This document shows, piece after piece, positions 17,078 to 25,865 of a DNA stretch of 49,957 bases (position 1 is the stretch's first letter; each line of letters begins with the position of its first letter). Source of the stretch: JAUICS01 sp964384335. GTDB lineage: Bacteria > Pseudomonadota > Alphaproteobacteria > Micavibrionales > Micavibrionaceae. The notes under the pieces were generated by a model. That model did not search any database. It was not told the origin of the DNA and saw only the letters and a program-made list of their open reading frames with translations. Location: assembly GCA_964384335.1 (NCBI GenBank), contig CAYLKN010000015.1:1-49957 (forward strand), given 5' to 3'. A program made the translations under genes and the position numbers.

Positions 17078-17119
17078 TTTCTGGTTTGCCACTGCAAGAA
17101 TTCGAGGATGAGACATAAT

Positions 17120-17145
17120 ATAATTTCTAAATATAATTTCTAAAT
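17120..17145. repeat. 13-bp tandem repeat in the parA leader
   Basis: ATAATTTCTAAAT occurs twice in direct tandem (17120-17132 and 17133-17145), between the candidate parA promoter and its start codon. The contig left of the gap ends precisely after one copy, which suggests that this repeat, or a variable number of copies, caused the assembly break. Confidence 0.85.
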
Positions 17146-17155
17146 GTTATAAATT

Positions 17156-17184
17156 TATTGTGAGACAAAGCTTAAAATTGTCAA
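17156..17184 (-). promoter_or_regulatory. candidate parA promoter
   Basis: On the minus strand a perfect TTGACA (17179-17184) is followed after 17 bases by ACAATA (17156-17161), a plausible sigma-70-type promoter for parA-parB. It lies 40 bases upstream of the post-gap copy of the parA start. Confidence 0.45.
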
Positions 17185-17227
17185 GCATCAGACATCCACG
17201 TGTGTTGCATTTATGCACATAAGCCTT

Positions 17228-17833
17228 TTATCGGACTGAAATCCTCCTCAGATCTGTAATTTCTAGTATCAAAGCATGATCTGTGTTTTTTTCATCATGC
17301 GCCTCAACTTTAAACCTGAATGCGGTTTCCGCTTCCCGCACTTCTTCACTGTGCCGCCGTCCTTTATGGAGCATGTAAACAAGATCAGAATTGTTTTGTG
17401 CCCATGTTTGAGTTAACTCAAAGATTTTACCAAGGGGCGCAAAAGCTCTGGCCGTAATAAAATCCGGAGGATTACCATGAGATACGAGCGATTCGGCGCG
17501 TATGTTGTGAAGTGTAACGGGTGTTAATGTTTCACGTGAAACAGTCCGCAGAAATTCGCATTTACGGTTGTCCGACTCTACAAGATGAACCTCAACATCC
17601 GGCATTGCCATGGCTATGATCAATCCTGGAAATCCTGCTCCGCTTCCGAGATCATAAAGCACACTATCCGAATTCTCTGAAATTCTTCTTTTTAATACAG
17701 GCAGAAGCGCCATTGAATCCTCAAAATGCCTTTCCCGGATATGGTCCAGAGTTTTTGAGGAAATCAGATTTATACGGCCTTGCCATTTGCGGAGAAGCGC
17801 CTCATAGATTTCAAGTTTTTCTTCGAAAGTCAT
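17228..17833 (-). CDS. rsmG: 16S rRNA m7G527 methyltransferase RsmG
   Basis: A 201-residue SAM-dependent methyltransferase that modifies G527 of 16S rRNA. The SAM-binding motif DLGSGAGFPGLIIAM is clear, preceded by the family pattern NLISSKTLDHIRERHFEDSMALLP and followed by VHLVESDNRKCEFLRTVSRE and FITARAFAPL. Its length is typical. It follows mnmG by five bases in the conserved mnmG-rsmG-parA-parB order. A perfect parS site lies inside the coding sequence. Confidence 0.96.
   Translation of the reverse strand: MTFEEKLEIYEALLRKWQGRINLISSKTLDHIRERHFEDSMALLPVLKRRISENSDSVLYDLGSGAGFPGLIIAMAMPDVEVHLVESDNRKCEFLRTVSRETLTPVTLHNIRAESLVSHGNPPDFITARAFAPLGKIFELTQTWAQNNSDLVYMLHKGRRHSEEVREAETAFRFKVEAHDEKNTDHALILEITDLRRISVR
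17528..17543. promoter_or_regulatory. parS site 2 (perfect 16-bp match)
   Basis: TGTTTCACGTGAAACA is a perfect copy of the parS consensus, located inside rsmG, about 570 bases upstream of the parA start. Sites inside coding sequence close to parAB are common for chromosomal parS. Confidence 0.92.
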
Positions 17834-17838
17834 GTGTT

Positions 17839-19719
17839 TCAGGCCGCTTTACGCCCGCCGGGCTTCAGGTGCCGCAAAAGCGCAATGACGGCGGCCGGCG
17901 TAACCCCGGGGATACGGGATGCGGCGCCAAGCGTTTCCGGTCTGGCCAGCTCCAGTTTCTGGCGGATTTCACTGGAAAGGCTGCCAATACTTCCATAGTC
18001 GATATCTTCGGGGATTCGCAAGGATTCGTCTTTACGGAAGGCCTGTATATCGGCCTCCTGCCGGTCTAGATATCCGGCGTAAAGTGCATCTGCTTCCAGC
18101 TGCTCCACAACGTCTCGGTCCAGAGCACTGAATTCAGGCCATATGCGGCATATATCCGGCCATTTGACGGTTTCGAAACGCAAAAGTTCAATTACATTTC
18201 TTCTTACGCCGTCTTTCCTGACGATAATGTTGTACTTTGCCAGATAATCCGGTGTTGCGTCCATACTCCTTGCTTTTGCCCGGGCCTCATCCAGTTTTTT
18301 CTTTTTCGCCCGCCAAAGCGCCGCCCGGGCTGATCCGACACTCCCGAGGCCCGCTCCTTTATCCGTAAGCCTCTGATCCGCATTATCCGCACGCAGATTA
18401 AGACGGTATTCCGCCCGGCTGGTAAACATCCGGTAAGGTTCCGGGGCACCGCGTGTCGTCAGATCGTCAATCATCACACCGATATAGGCATCGGCCCTGT
18501 CAAGAATGAAGGGTTCATAATTTGCCACGTTTTCCGTTCCGGCTTTAAGCGCGGCATTGATACCGGCCATAAGTCCCTGGGCCGCAGCCTCTTCATAACC
18601 GGTGGTTCCGTTTATCTGCCCGGCAAGAAACAGGCCGGGAAGTATCCGGCTTTCGAGTGACAAATAAAGACTCCGCGGATCGACATAATCATACTCTATG
18701 GCATAGCCCCACTCAAAAACTTCTGTTTTTTCCAGACCCGGCAGTGTTTTCAGAAACCGGGCCTGAACGGAGGGCGGAAGGGAGTTGGAAATCCCGTTAG
18801 GATAGACCGTCGGGTCATCCAGCCCTTCCGGCTCCAGAAAAACCTGATGCTTTTGTTTATCGGCGAAGCGCACGATCTTGTCTTCGATGGACGGGCAGTA
18901 TCGCGGGCCGATACCTTCTATCCTGCCGGAATACATGGCGGATTGCTTCAGGTTCTCCTGGATAATTCTTTGTGTTTCCTGTGTTGTGTATGTGATGTGA
19001 CAGGTGATCTGCGGAACCGTAATTTCTGAATTCATAAATGAAAACGGAACAGGGTGTTTGTCGGGCTCCTGCTCCTCCAGCACGTTCCAGTTAATGGTTC
19101 GCCCGTCAAGGCGAGGCGGCGTTCCGGTTTTCAGTCGCGCCAAGGGAAATTTTAACTTCTCAAGCGTTTCCGCCATACCGATTGAGGGCGCATCACCAAC
19201 GCGTCCCGCAGGTATGGTTTCCATACCCCGGTGAATAAGGCCTCTCAAAAACGTACCGGTCGTTAAAACCACACAGGCGGCGGTGTATTTTCCACACTGT
19301 GTAAGAACACCCTCGATTTCCGTCCTGTCTTCTGAAAGACAGAAATCCTCCGCGCTGTCTTCAATAACGGTAAGATTTTTTGTCTGCATGACTTCTTCCT
19401 GCATCGCCTGCCGGTAAAGCCTGCGGTCGGCCTGGGTGCGGGGGCCACGCACGGCCGGGCCCTTGGAGGCATTTAACATACGGTATTGTATTCCAGCCTT
19501 ATCCGTAACGCGGCCCATAAGACCGTCAAGGGCATCAATCTCACGCACAAGGTGCCCTTTGCCCAGACCGCCAATGGCCGGGTTACAAGACATGACACCA
19601 ATTGTCTCGCGGCGCTGCGTTATCAGCGCGGTCTTGGCGCCCATGCGCGCAGACGCGGTTGCCGCCTCGCATCCGGCATGCCCTCCACCGATAACTATGA
19701 CATCAAAATCTCTCATCAT
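17839..19719 (-). CDS. mnmG: tRNA uridine-5-carboxymethylaminomethyl synthase subunit MnmG
   Basis: A 626-residue FAD/NADH-dependent enzyme that, with MnmE, installs the carboxymethylaminomethyl group at wobble U34 of tRNAs. The FAD motif is VIGGGHAGCEAA at the start. Other family markers are SCNPAIGGLGKGHLVREIDALDG, GTFLRGLIHRG, the ArgGlyProRys-type segment GLFLAGQINGTTGYEEAAAQG, and the C-terminal helical MnmE/tRNA-binding region ending IPGVTPAAVIALLRHLK. Length is normal. The start could be either of two adjacent ATGs (19719 or 19716). rsmG follows by five bases; mnmE lies upstream on the same strand, 95 bases away. Confidence 0.97.
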   Translation of the reverse strand: MMRDFDVIVIGGGHAGCEAATASARMGAKTALITQRRETIGVMSCNPAIGGLGKGHLVREIDALDGLMGRVTDKAGIQYRMLNASKGPAVRGPRTQADRRLYRQAMQEEVMQTKNLTVIEDSAEDFCLSEDRTEIEGVLTQCGKYTAACVVLTTGTFLRGLIHRGMETIPAGRVGDAPSIGMAETLEKLKFPLARLKTGTPPRLDGRTINWNVLEEQEPDKHPVPFSFMNSEITVPQITCHITYTTQETQRIIQENLKQSAMYSGRIEGIGPRYCPSIEDKIVRFADKQKHQVFLEPEGLDDPTVYPNGISNSLPPSVQARFLKTLPGLEKTEVFEWGYAIEYDYVDPRSLYLSLESRILPGLFLAGQINGTTGYEEAAAQGLMAGINAALKAGTENVANYEPFILDRADAYIGVMIDDLTTRGAPEPYRMFTSRAEYRLNLRADNADQRLTDKGAGLGSVGSARAALWRAKKKKLDEARAKARSMDATPDYLAKYNIIVRKDGVRRNVIELLRFETVKWPDICRIWPEFSALDRDVVEQLEADALYAGYLDRQEADIQAFRKDESLRIPEDIDYGSIGSLSSEIRQKLELARPETLGAASRIPGVTPAAVIALLRHLKPGGRKAA

Positions 19720-19814
19720 TCACTCTTGTTTTTCTGGTATTGACTATACTCAAAAACAGAAAAATCTCAATACACTTTTTCATAACGGGACAGCGTATTG
19801 AAGATTAACCTTAT

Positions 19815-21182
19815 TCACTTCCCAATACAAAAGTCTTTAAATATAACGTCCAGAAGGTCTTCGACATCCGTTCTGCCTGTTATTCTGCCGATCTCATTCA
19901 GGGCATGCCTTATATTCTCGGCAAGAAGCTCTGTTTCTACTGCACTCCCAGAAATTGCTTCAAGTGCGGCGGCACACTTTTCAAGGGCGAGTCTGTGCCG
20001 CTCCCGGGTCGGTGCGGGGCCGGAGCGCAATCCGATCATTCCGGTTATTTTTTCCCTGATCGCGTTAATAAGACCATCAAATCCCGTTTCTTCAAGAACA
20101 CTCAGACGGACGATCTGATTTGATCCGAGTTCAGGAATGTCTCCGCCTGTATTTTCGATTTTGTTAAAAATCACTATCGCTGACTCATTCATAAGTTCGA
20201 GGGTGTCATGACTGATCTCCGGGAGGGTGGACGCGTCAAAAACCAGAAGGCGAATGTCCGCATCACGCGCCGCCTTGACGGCCCGGCGGATCCCTTCCAC
20301 CTCAATACTGTCATGCGGGTTTTCTTCGGGCTTAAGCTGGCCGGGCCTTAACCCTGCCGTATCAATCATAACGACAGGGTATCCCGCAATATCAAGATGG
20401 ACCTCGACAAGATCCCGGGTCGTTCCGGGTACAGAGGATGTAATGCATATATCCCGCCGGGCAAGCGCGTTGACAAGGCTTGATTTTCCTGCATTTGGCG
20501 GGCCGATTACGGCAACTTTAAACCCGCTGCGGATACGTTCGCCCGACTGGTAGTCGTGAAGGTGACTTTTGATTTCCCTTTTTACCACATCTACGTCCGG
20601 GCGGATCTGATTATAGATATCTTCAACGGGAATATCTTCATCCGGGAAATCAATTGTGGCTTCGGCATAAGCGAGAGACCGTTTCAGCGTCTCCGCCCAG
20701 CGTTGATAAAGCACAGCCAGACCTCCGTCGATCTGATCAAGAGCCTGGACTCTCTGGGCCTCTGTTTCGGCATCAACAAGGTCGGCCACGGCCTCCGCTG
20801 AGGTGAGATCCATTTTACCGTTCACAAAAGCTCTTTTGGTAAATTCTCCGGGCTCTGCCTCCCGCAAACCGGATATGGATCCGAGTGCCTTCAGAAAACG
20901 GCGCACAACCGCTCCGCCGCCATGGATGGTATATTCGACCACATCTTCACCTGTGTAGCTCGCAGGCGCCTTGAAATAGAGCGCCAGACCCTTATCCAGG
21001 ATTATATCATCCTGAGGATCGAAAAAATCACATAACGCCGCATGGCGGTGCAGGAAGGTATCCCGGTTCCGGACCAGCTTCCTTAATGCCGGCAAAGAAT
21101 CCCTGCCGGAAGTTCTGATAATCGACACTGCGGATTTATCAAAGCCTGAGGACAGGGCATAAATCGTATCGGGAAAGCTCAT
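19815..21182 (-). CDS. mnmE: tRNA modification GTPase MnmE
   Basis: A 455-residue GTPase that forms a heterotetramer with MnmG for U34 modification. The N-terminal formyl-THF-binding domain begins DTIYALSSGFDKSAVSIIRTSG. The G domain is within about residues 215-375, with P-loop GPPNAGKSSLVNAL and the switch region DTAGLRPG. The protein closes with the conserved FCIGK, whose Cys is near the catalytic site. The guanine-specificity motif reads FNKIE where NKxD is usual, which is a small variation. All domains are present and length is typical. Confidence 0.97.
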   Translation of the reverse strand: MSFPDTIYALSSGFDKSAVSIIRTSGRDSLPALRKLVRNRDTFLHRHAALCDFFDPQDDIILDKGLALYFKAPASYTGEDVVEYTIHGGGAVVRRFLKALGSISGLREAEPGEFTKRAFVNGKMDLTSAEAVADLVDAETEAQRVQALDQIDGGLAVLYQRWAETLKRSLAYAEATIDFPDEDIPVEDIYNQIRPDVDVVKREIKSHLHDYQSGERIRSGFKVAVIGPPNAGKSSLVNALARRDICITSSVPGTTRDLVEVHLDIAGYPVVMIDTAGLRPGQLKPEENPHDSIEVEGIRRAVKAARDADIRLLVFDASTLPEISHDTLELMNESAIVIFNKIENTGGDIPELGSNQIVRLSVLEETGFDGLINAIREKITGMIGLRSGPAPTRERHRLALEKCAAALEAISGSAVETELLAENIRHALNEIGRITGRTDVEDLLDVIFKDFCIGK

Positions 21183-21210
21183 CTGCTTGTCCGCTTTGCC
21201 TTTAAAGTGC

Positions 21211-21474
21211 TCATTCCTTATTCTGATCTGATGAGGTGGTGCCAGAACGGGTGTTCATATTTTCCCAGAACATTTTCTGAACCTCGCCCCAACCCTGCAT
21301 GGTTAAAGGAAGCCAGGTCTTAACAAGAGTTTCAGGATCAAGACTCTGGATATTTTCTTCAAGTTTTTTTTGCAGCTGCTCCATCAAAACCTCCTGCATC
21401 GGCCAGACATTGGGAAGGCCAAGAAAATCACGCGCTTCCTGTGGAGTACAGTCAATATCTATTTTTATTTTCAT
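21211..21474 (-). CDS. DUF6489-family protein
   Basis: An 87-residue protein resembling the alphaproteobacterial DUF6489 family: MKIKIDIDCTPQEARDFLGL, then PMQEVLMEQLQKKL, a middle NIQSLDPETLVKTWLPL and GWGEVQKMFWENM. The C-terminus is polar. The family has no known function. It lies directly upstream of mnmE on the same strand (28 bases), and an AGAGG ribosome-binding sequence precedes the ATG. Its upstream region is shared with a divergent gene and contains a parS palindrome. Confidence 0.8.
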   Translation of the reverse strand: MKIKIDIDCTPQEARDFLGLPNVWPMQEVLMEQLQKKLEENIQSLDPETLVKTWLPLTMQGWGEVQKMFWENMNTRSGTTSSDQNKE

Positions 21475-21550
21475 CTGTTATTTTGCCTCTTTTTTGAATT
21501 CATAAAACTAGTATTATTCTTATGGGTTTTCAATATAAGACTTCAGACTT

Positions 21551-21572
21551 GGATGTTTCACGTGAAACATCC
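21551..21572. promoter_or_regulatory. parS site 3 (perfect match within a 22-bp palindrome)
   Basis: The 16-bp TGTTTCACGTGAAACA (21554-21569) is a perfect parS consensus match, and the dyad symmetry extends three more bases on each side to 22 bp without a mismatch. It sits in the 133-bp intergenic region between the DUF6489 gene and a divergent membrane-protein gene, 36 bases from the start codon of the latter, so bound ParB could affect its transcription. Confidence 0.93.
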
Positions 21573-21607
21573 CGCGCAACCAGACAGAAAACCGGTATCG
21601 ACACTCA

Positions 21608-23563
21608 ATGCTGAATTTTAACAAAAACGTTTTCAAAAATAGCGGCAGAAACGCCGACCCCTATCTGGTTATAGACCGTGACGGTCGCCGGCAGATATAT
21701 GATGTTTTAAATGCGGTCTACAGTGAAAGCTGGAGCCAGAATGCCCTTATATTGTTGCTGACTGCGGGGCCTGTTACGTATATCGGTCTGCAGATCGGAT
21801 ATTACCTTGGTTACGGCACGCTCGCAAGTACTGAGCTGGTGATATATTTTGCAGGATTTACAATTGTGTCCGGCCTGCTGGGCATAGGTCTGAGGATACT
21901 TGACAATATCCTGAAGGCGAGGCGCAAAAGAAAAGATATGGACCATTACAATACAGTGATGGATTTTTTACCCGATCTCATAAAACTGTCACAGAATATC
22001 AGGCTTTACGGCCTCGAATTTGACGAAAGACAGGAGGAAGCGAGTCTCAACGTTCTGAAAAACACCCATGCAGAAGTTGATGCAATTGAGACGGCGGTAT
22101 TCTCGCTCACCGGAAGTGCAGTATTATCCGACGGCATAAAAAGAATTGAGATTTTCAGGCGGAACGGCCTGCCCGTGATTGTCCGGGATACTGCACGCGG
22201 TATTTATGAAGAGGCGCATACAAACATAAGCCGGGTAAGGGAGAGACGACCCGATATTGCGGATCAGCTCGAAGTGAGGCTTATGGGCAAGGCCCCGACA
22301 CTGGAGGAGGGGCTTAAGCGGTCCGAAGGCTTTCTTGAAAGACTTCTGGCATGGATGGAAAATTTCAATGAAGACCTTCTCAGGCCCCGTGATTTTGAGG
22401 AACTTTTTACGCTTGTCCTCGAATTAATATGCGACAGAGAGATACCGTTACTGAGCATTGATTACAACGGACCGAACACAATATCAAAGGCCGCGACCGC
22501 CCTTAACAGAGCGCGGGATTCTTACAGAATCGCCCACGGGGCACGATTCAGCCGCCTTAAATCCCTTGAGCGTTATTTCAGAGATATCGAGGATCTGGAA
22601 GATCAACTGCAGCCGGCACAGAAAGAAGCAACGCTCGTCCTTGACGCGATCAACCGGCAAACAGGTCAGCTTTGCGATTTGATCAACAAGCTTATAAATG
22701 AATTCAACAGCCCGTGGCCTGATTTCGAACGCCGCAAGAAGATAAGACGTCTGAAAAAACTGACCGTTTATCTCAAGACTGTTTTAGGACTATATCAGGA
22801 GCTTGTAAAAGCCCATGATACCGTAGTCAGATACAGAGAAGCCCTGAAAAGAGCCCTTGCTAAATGGGAAGACGTATCGGCGGGAGATTCAAACCCCCTC
22901 ATGCCGCTTTTTGATACTCTCTTCCGAAGCAACAGAAACCTGACCGTAACCGAACGCATGATCAAACTTACAGATCCCGACAAGATAAAACTGTCACGGC
23001 GCCTTTCGGGAATACTCAGAAATTATTTCAGAAGTTACAGTATTTTACTCACAAATCCTCAGTTTGAGATCACAGCAGACAAGCATTCCGTTGCAGAGGA
23101 AGAAATGCAGAAGCTGGCCGTTGAGATGCTGCACACACTTGAAGAGATGATTGAAATTTCAAAACCGGAAAACCAAAGGGCGATTGAATACTCCAATGCG
23201 CCCAATTACGAATCCCTTGAGATCGGATTGAGCAAAAACACAAAAATCGGCTGGGCCATGGCAATTACGGGGGAAGTCGAAGATGATCTTTCATTTATGG
23301 CCGAGCGTCTTTTCCGTGCCATGATCGCGCAATACGGCGTGGAACCCGATGATGAGATACAGAACCTGCTTGTTGAAACCTATAATGCACGGGAGAGCGT
23401 TTTGAACTATCTCCGCGAAAATACGCCGGCGGGGTCTGAAATGCCGGTTCTTTCCGCACCTGAGAAAATGCCGCAGAAACCTTTTATTCAAAGAGCCTGG
23501 CTTCAGACACTGGACAGAGCGGAAAACCATCTCTATAAATTTAACAAATCGAAAAAGGCGTGA
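21608..23563 (+). CDS. hypothetical membrane-anchored helical protein
   Basis: A 651-residue protein of unknown function. Residues 1-40 are soluble, two hydrophobic segments follow (about 45-68 and 75-98), then a basic patch (KARRKRKDM) and about 550 residues of charged, helix-rich sequence with few cysteines, which should lie in the cytoplasm. Several stretches have coiled-coil character (about 300-420, for example RYFRDIEDLEDQLQPAQKEA). No enzymatic motif is recognised. It has no strong ribosome-binding site. It starts 36 bases after a parS site and is followed after three bases by a Cys/Met-metabolism PLP enzyme gene, so the two form an operon. Confidence 0.75.
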   Translation: MLNFNKNVFKNSGRNADPYLVIDRDGRRQIYDVLNAVYSESWSQNALILLLTAGPVTYIGLQIGYYLGYGTLASTELVIYFAGFTIVSGLLGIGLRILDNILKARRKRKDMDHYNTVMDFLPDLIKLSQNIRLYGLEFDERQEEASLNVLKNTHAEVDAIETAVFSLTGSAVLSDGIKRIEIFRRNGLPVIVRDTARGIYEEAHTNISRVRERRPDIADQLEVRLMGKAPTLEEGLKRSEGFLERLLAWMENFNEDLLRPRDFEELFTLVLELICDREIPLLSIDYNGPNTISKAATALNRARDSYRIAHGARFSRLKSLERYFRDIEDLEDQLQPAQKEATLVLDAINRQTGQLCDLINKLINEFNSPWPDFERRKKIRRLKKLTVYLKTVLGLYQELVKAHDTVVRYREALKRALAKWEDVSAGDSNPLMPLFDTLFRSNRNLTVTERMIKLTDPDKIKLSRRLSGILRNYFRSYSILLTNPQFEITADKHSVAEEEMQKLAVEMLHTLEEMIEISKPENQRAIEYSNAPNYESLEIGLSKNTKIGWAMAITGEVEDDLSFMAERLFRAMIAQYGVEPDDEIQNLLVETYNARESVLNYLRENTPAGSEMPVLSAPEKMPQKPFIQRAWLQTLDRAENHLYKFNKSKKA

Positions 23564-23566
23564 TTC

Positions 23567-24748
23567 ATGGTTAAACCAGACTCAAAGAAATTCAAAGAAG
23601 GGACGCTTCTTGCCGGAAGCGGTGTGAATACAGACGACGTTTACGGTGCGGTTATCCCGCCGCTTTACATGTCTGTCAGCTATTCGTTTGAAGAGCTTCG
23701 AAAGCAGAGAAAAACTGATTACAGCCGGACGTGGAATCCGACCCGTGCAATGCTTGGCACTACACTGGCCAATCTTGAAAACGGATATGACGGAATAATC
23801 ACAACCGCGGGGATGAGCGCACTTCATCTTATGTTCCTTCTTCTGAATGCCGGCGATACGATCATCGCACCGCAGGAGTTTTATGGGGCAACATACCGGC
23901 TTTTGCAGGCCATGGAGAAAAAAGGACATTGCAAAGTTCATTATTTTGATTTGCCGGACAGGGAGCAAGTCAGAAAAGCCTTTGAATGTAAACCCAGAAT
24001 GATTCTGCTGGAAACGCCCAGCAATCCTTTTCTGCGGATCACGGATATTGAATATGTCTGTGAACTTGCAAGAGATCACGGAACCATTGTCGGTGTGGAC
24101 AACACGTTTCTATCGCCCGTTCTGCAAAAACCCCTTGATCTGGGTGCGGATATTGTTGTGCACGCAACAACAAAGTATATCAACGGCCACGGAGATATTA
24201 TCGGCGGCGCGGTAATCGCACGCGAAAAAGACCTGTTCGAGCAAATGGCATGGTGGGCCAACGCAACCGGAATTACCGGTTCTCCTTACGACAGCTGGCT
24301 CACGCTTCGCGGGCTGAGAACGCTTGAGCTGCGTATGGAAAGACAACAGAAAAATGCGGCAAGTATTGCGGAATACCTGAAAAGCCGCAGCGATATAGAA
24401 AGTGTTTATTACCCGGGATTTGAAGAGCATGAAAACCATGACATTGCCCGGAAACAGCAGAAAGGGTTTGGCGCAATGCTGAGCTTCAAGATCAGAGGCG
24501 ACGAAAATGTGATCAGAACATTTTTTAACAATCTGGAACTGTTCAGCCTGACCGTATCTTTGGGCGGATTTGAAAGCCTGATCTGTCATCCCGCTTCCAT
24601 GACCCATGTATACATGGATCCGCCGGCCCGCAAACGCGCAGGCATAACTGAGAATCTTATTCGTCTTTCCGCGGGTATTGAGGATGCCGACGATCTGATT
24701 GCCGATCTTAAAAATGCACTGGACTTTGCCATTCAGAAAGCCGCCTGA
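23567..24748 (+). CDS. cystathionine beta-lyase / Cys-Met metabolism PLP enzyme
   Basis: A 393-residue fold-type I PLP enzyme of the Cys/Met metabolism family (MetB, MetC and MetY relatives). The family signature is seen in DYSRTWNPTRAML, TTAGMSALHLMF (phosphate binding), ETPSNPFLRITDI, VGVDNTFLSPVLQKPLDLGADIVVHATTKYINGH (with the PLP-binding Lys), and the C-terminal SLGGFESLICHPASMTH. The sequence is closer to the cystathionine beta-lyase type, but this family cannot be resolved reliably by eye, so no symbol is given. It follows the membrane protein gene by three bases and precedes the convergent ispH. Confidence 0.88.
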   Translation: MVKPDSKKFKEGTLLAGSGVNTDDVYGAVIPPLYMSVSYSFEELRKQRKTDYSRTWNPTRAMLGTTLANLENGYDGIITTAGMSALHLMFLLLNAGDTIIAPQEFYGATYRLLQAMEKKGHCKVHYFDLPDREQVRKAFECKPRMILLETPSNPFLRITDIEYVCELARDHGTIVGVDNTFLSPVLQKPLDLGADIVVHATTKYINGHGDIIGGAVIAREKDLFEQMAWWANATGITGSPYDSWLTLRGLRTLELRMERQQKNAASIAEYLKSRSDIESVYYPGFEEHENHDIARKQQKGFGAMLSFKIRGDENVIRTFFNNLELFSLTVSLGGFESLICHPASMTHVYMDPPARKRAGITENLIRLSAGIEDADDLIADLKNALDFAIQKAA

Positions 24749-24793
24749 TTACCGGCTTTTTTTCAGGGCCGTTTTCCGGGGTATATTTTTAGA

Positions 24794-25804
24794 TCAGTCA
24801 CGCAAAATACGCGGAATATTAAAAACGACATCTTCTTTTACCGTTCCAACTTCCTCGACGGTTGTTGAAAATTTCTGCGTCAGGGCTTCGATCATATTTT
24901 CCACCAGAATTTCGGGCGCTGACGCTCCTGCCGTTATTCCAACCTTATCAATATCCTCAAACCAAGACCATTCGAGATCTTCCGCAGACTGAACAAGTAT
25001 GGCCTTTGAACAGCCATGGGCAAGACCGACCTCCACAAGGCGCCTGGAGTTTGATGAGTTGGGCGCACCAATCACAAGCAAAGCATCAATTTCAGCAGCC
25101 ATGGACTTCACTGCGTCCTGACGGTTTGTTGTGGCATAGCAGATATCCTCTTTCCTTGGCCCTTCTATACCCGGAAATCTTTTGTGCAGCGCATCAACAA
25201 TGGCGGCCGTATCGTCAACTGACAAAGTCGTTTGTGTGCAGTATGCAAGATTGTCCGGATCCTCAACATTGACTGTTTCCACGTCTGCGGCCGTTTCGAC
25301 AAGCACAACTCTGCCTTCCGGCAACTGGCCCATGGTACCGGCAACCTCCGGGTGCCCTTTGTGGCCTATCAGTATGATCTGCTTGCCCTGCGCGTAATAA
25401 CGCTCCGCTTCCTTATGAACTTTCGTTACAAGAGGACATGTTGCATCAATATAAAAGATGTTCCGGTTTTTTGCCTGTTCCGGTACGCTTTTCGGTACGC
25501 CGTGGGCCGAAAAAATAACCGGCCTGTCTACATCCTTTTCCGGTATCTCCTCGAGCTCCTCTACAAAAACGGCGCCTTTTTTTCTTAAATCATTTACAAC
25601 ATGGCGATTGTGAACAATTTCGTGGCGGACGTATACGGGTTTCCCGTACTTTCGCAGGGCGATTTCCACAATCTGTATGGCCCGGTCCACCCCCGCACAA
25701 AATCCGCGGGGTGAGGCAAGCATGATTTTCAATGTTTTCTTTTGGCTTTTAGTTTGCTGTAGTGGTGAAAACTGTTCCGCCGCGCTTCCTGTTTCTGCTT
25801 GCAT
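24794..25804 (-). CDS. ispH: 4-hydroxy-3-methylbut-2-enyl diphosphate reductase IspH
   Basis: A 336-residue iron-sulfur enzyme catalysing the last step of the MEP isoprenoid pathway, giving IPP and DMAPP. The three cluster-binding Cys are in PRGFCAGVDRA, DATCPLVTKVH and DICYATTNRQ, and the substrate-binding EIVHNRHVV and SNSRRLVEVG are present. The first ~27 residues before KIMLASPRG are not conserved, so the true start may be the internal ATG at 25723; neither ATG has a strong ribosome-binding site. Its neighbours are unrelated in pathway. Confidence 0.97.
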   Translation of the reverse strand: MQAETGSAAEQFSPLQQTKSQKKTLKIMLASPRGFCAGVDRAIQIVEIALRKYGKPVYVRHEIVHNRHVVNDLRKKGAVFVEELEEIPEKDVDRPVIFSAHGVPKSVPEQAKNRNIFYIDATCPLVTKVHKEAERYYAQGKQIILIGHKGHPEVAGTMGQLPEGRVVLVETAADVETVNVEDPDNLAYCTQTTLSVDDTAAIVDALHKRFPGIEGPRKEDICYATTNRQDAVKSMAAEIDALLVIGAPNSSNSRRLVEVGLAHGCSKAILVQSAEDLEWSWFEDIDKVGITAGASAPEILVENMIEALTQKFSTTVEEVGTVKEDVVFNIPRILRD

Positions 25805-25865
25805 CTTTCAAAACACTCTGGTTAATTTATCCAGTCAATATTAAGTTAATAAAGAACATAGGGCC

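Noticed and set aside
17078..17116. Second apparent parA start after the N run
   Set aside because: It is an exact duplicate of the first 13 codons before the gap, best explained as overlapping contig ends, not a second gene.
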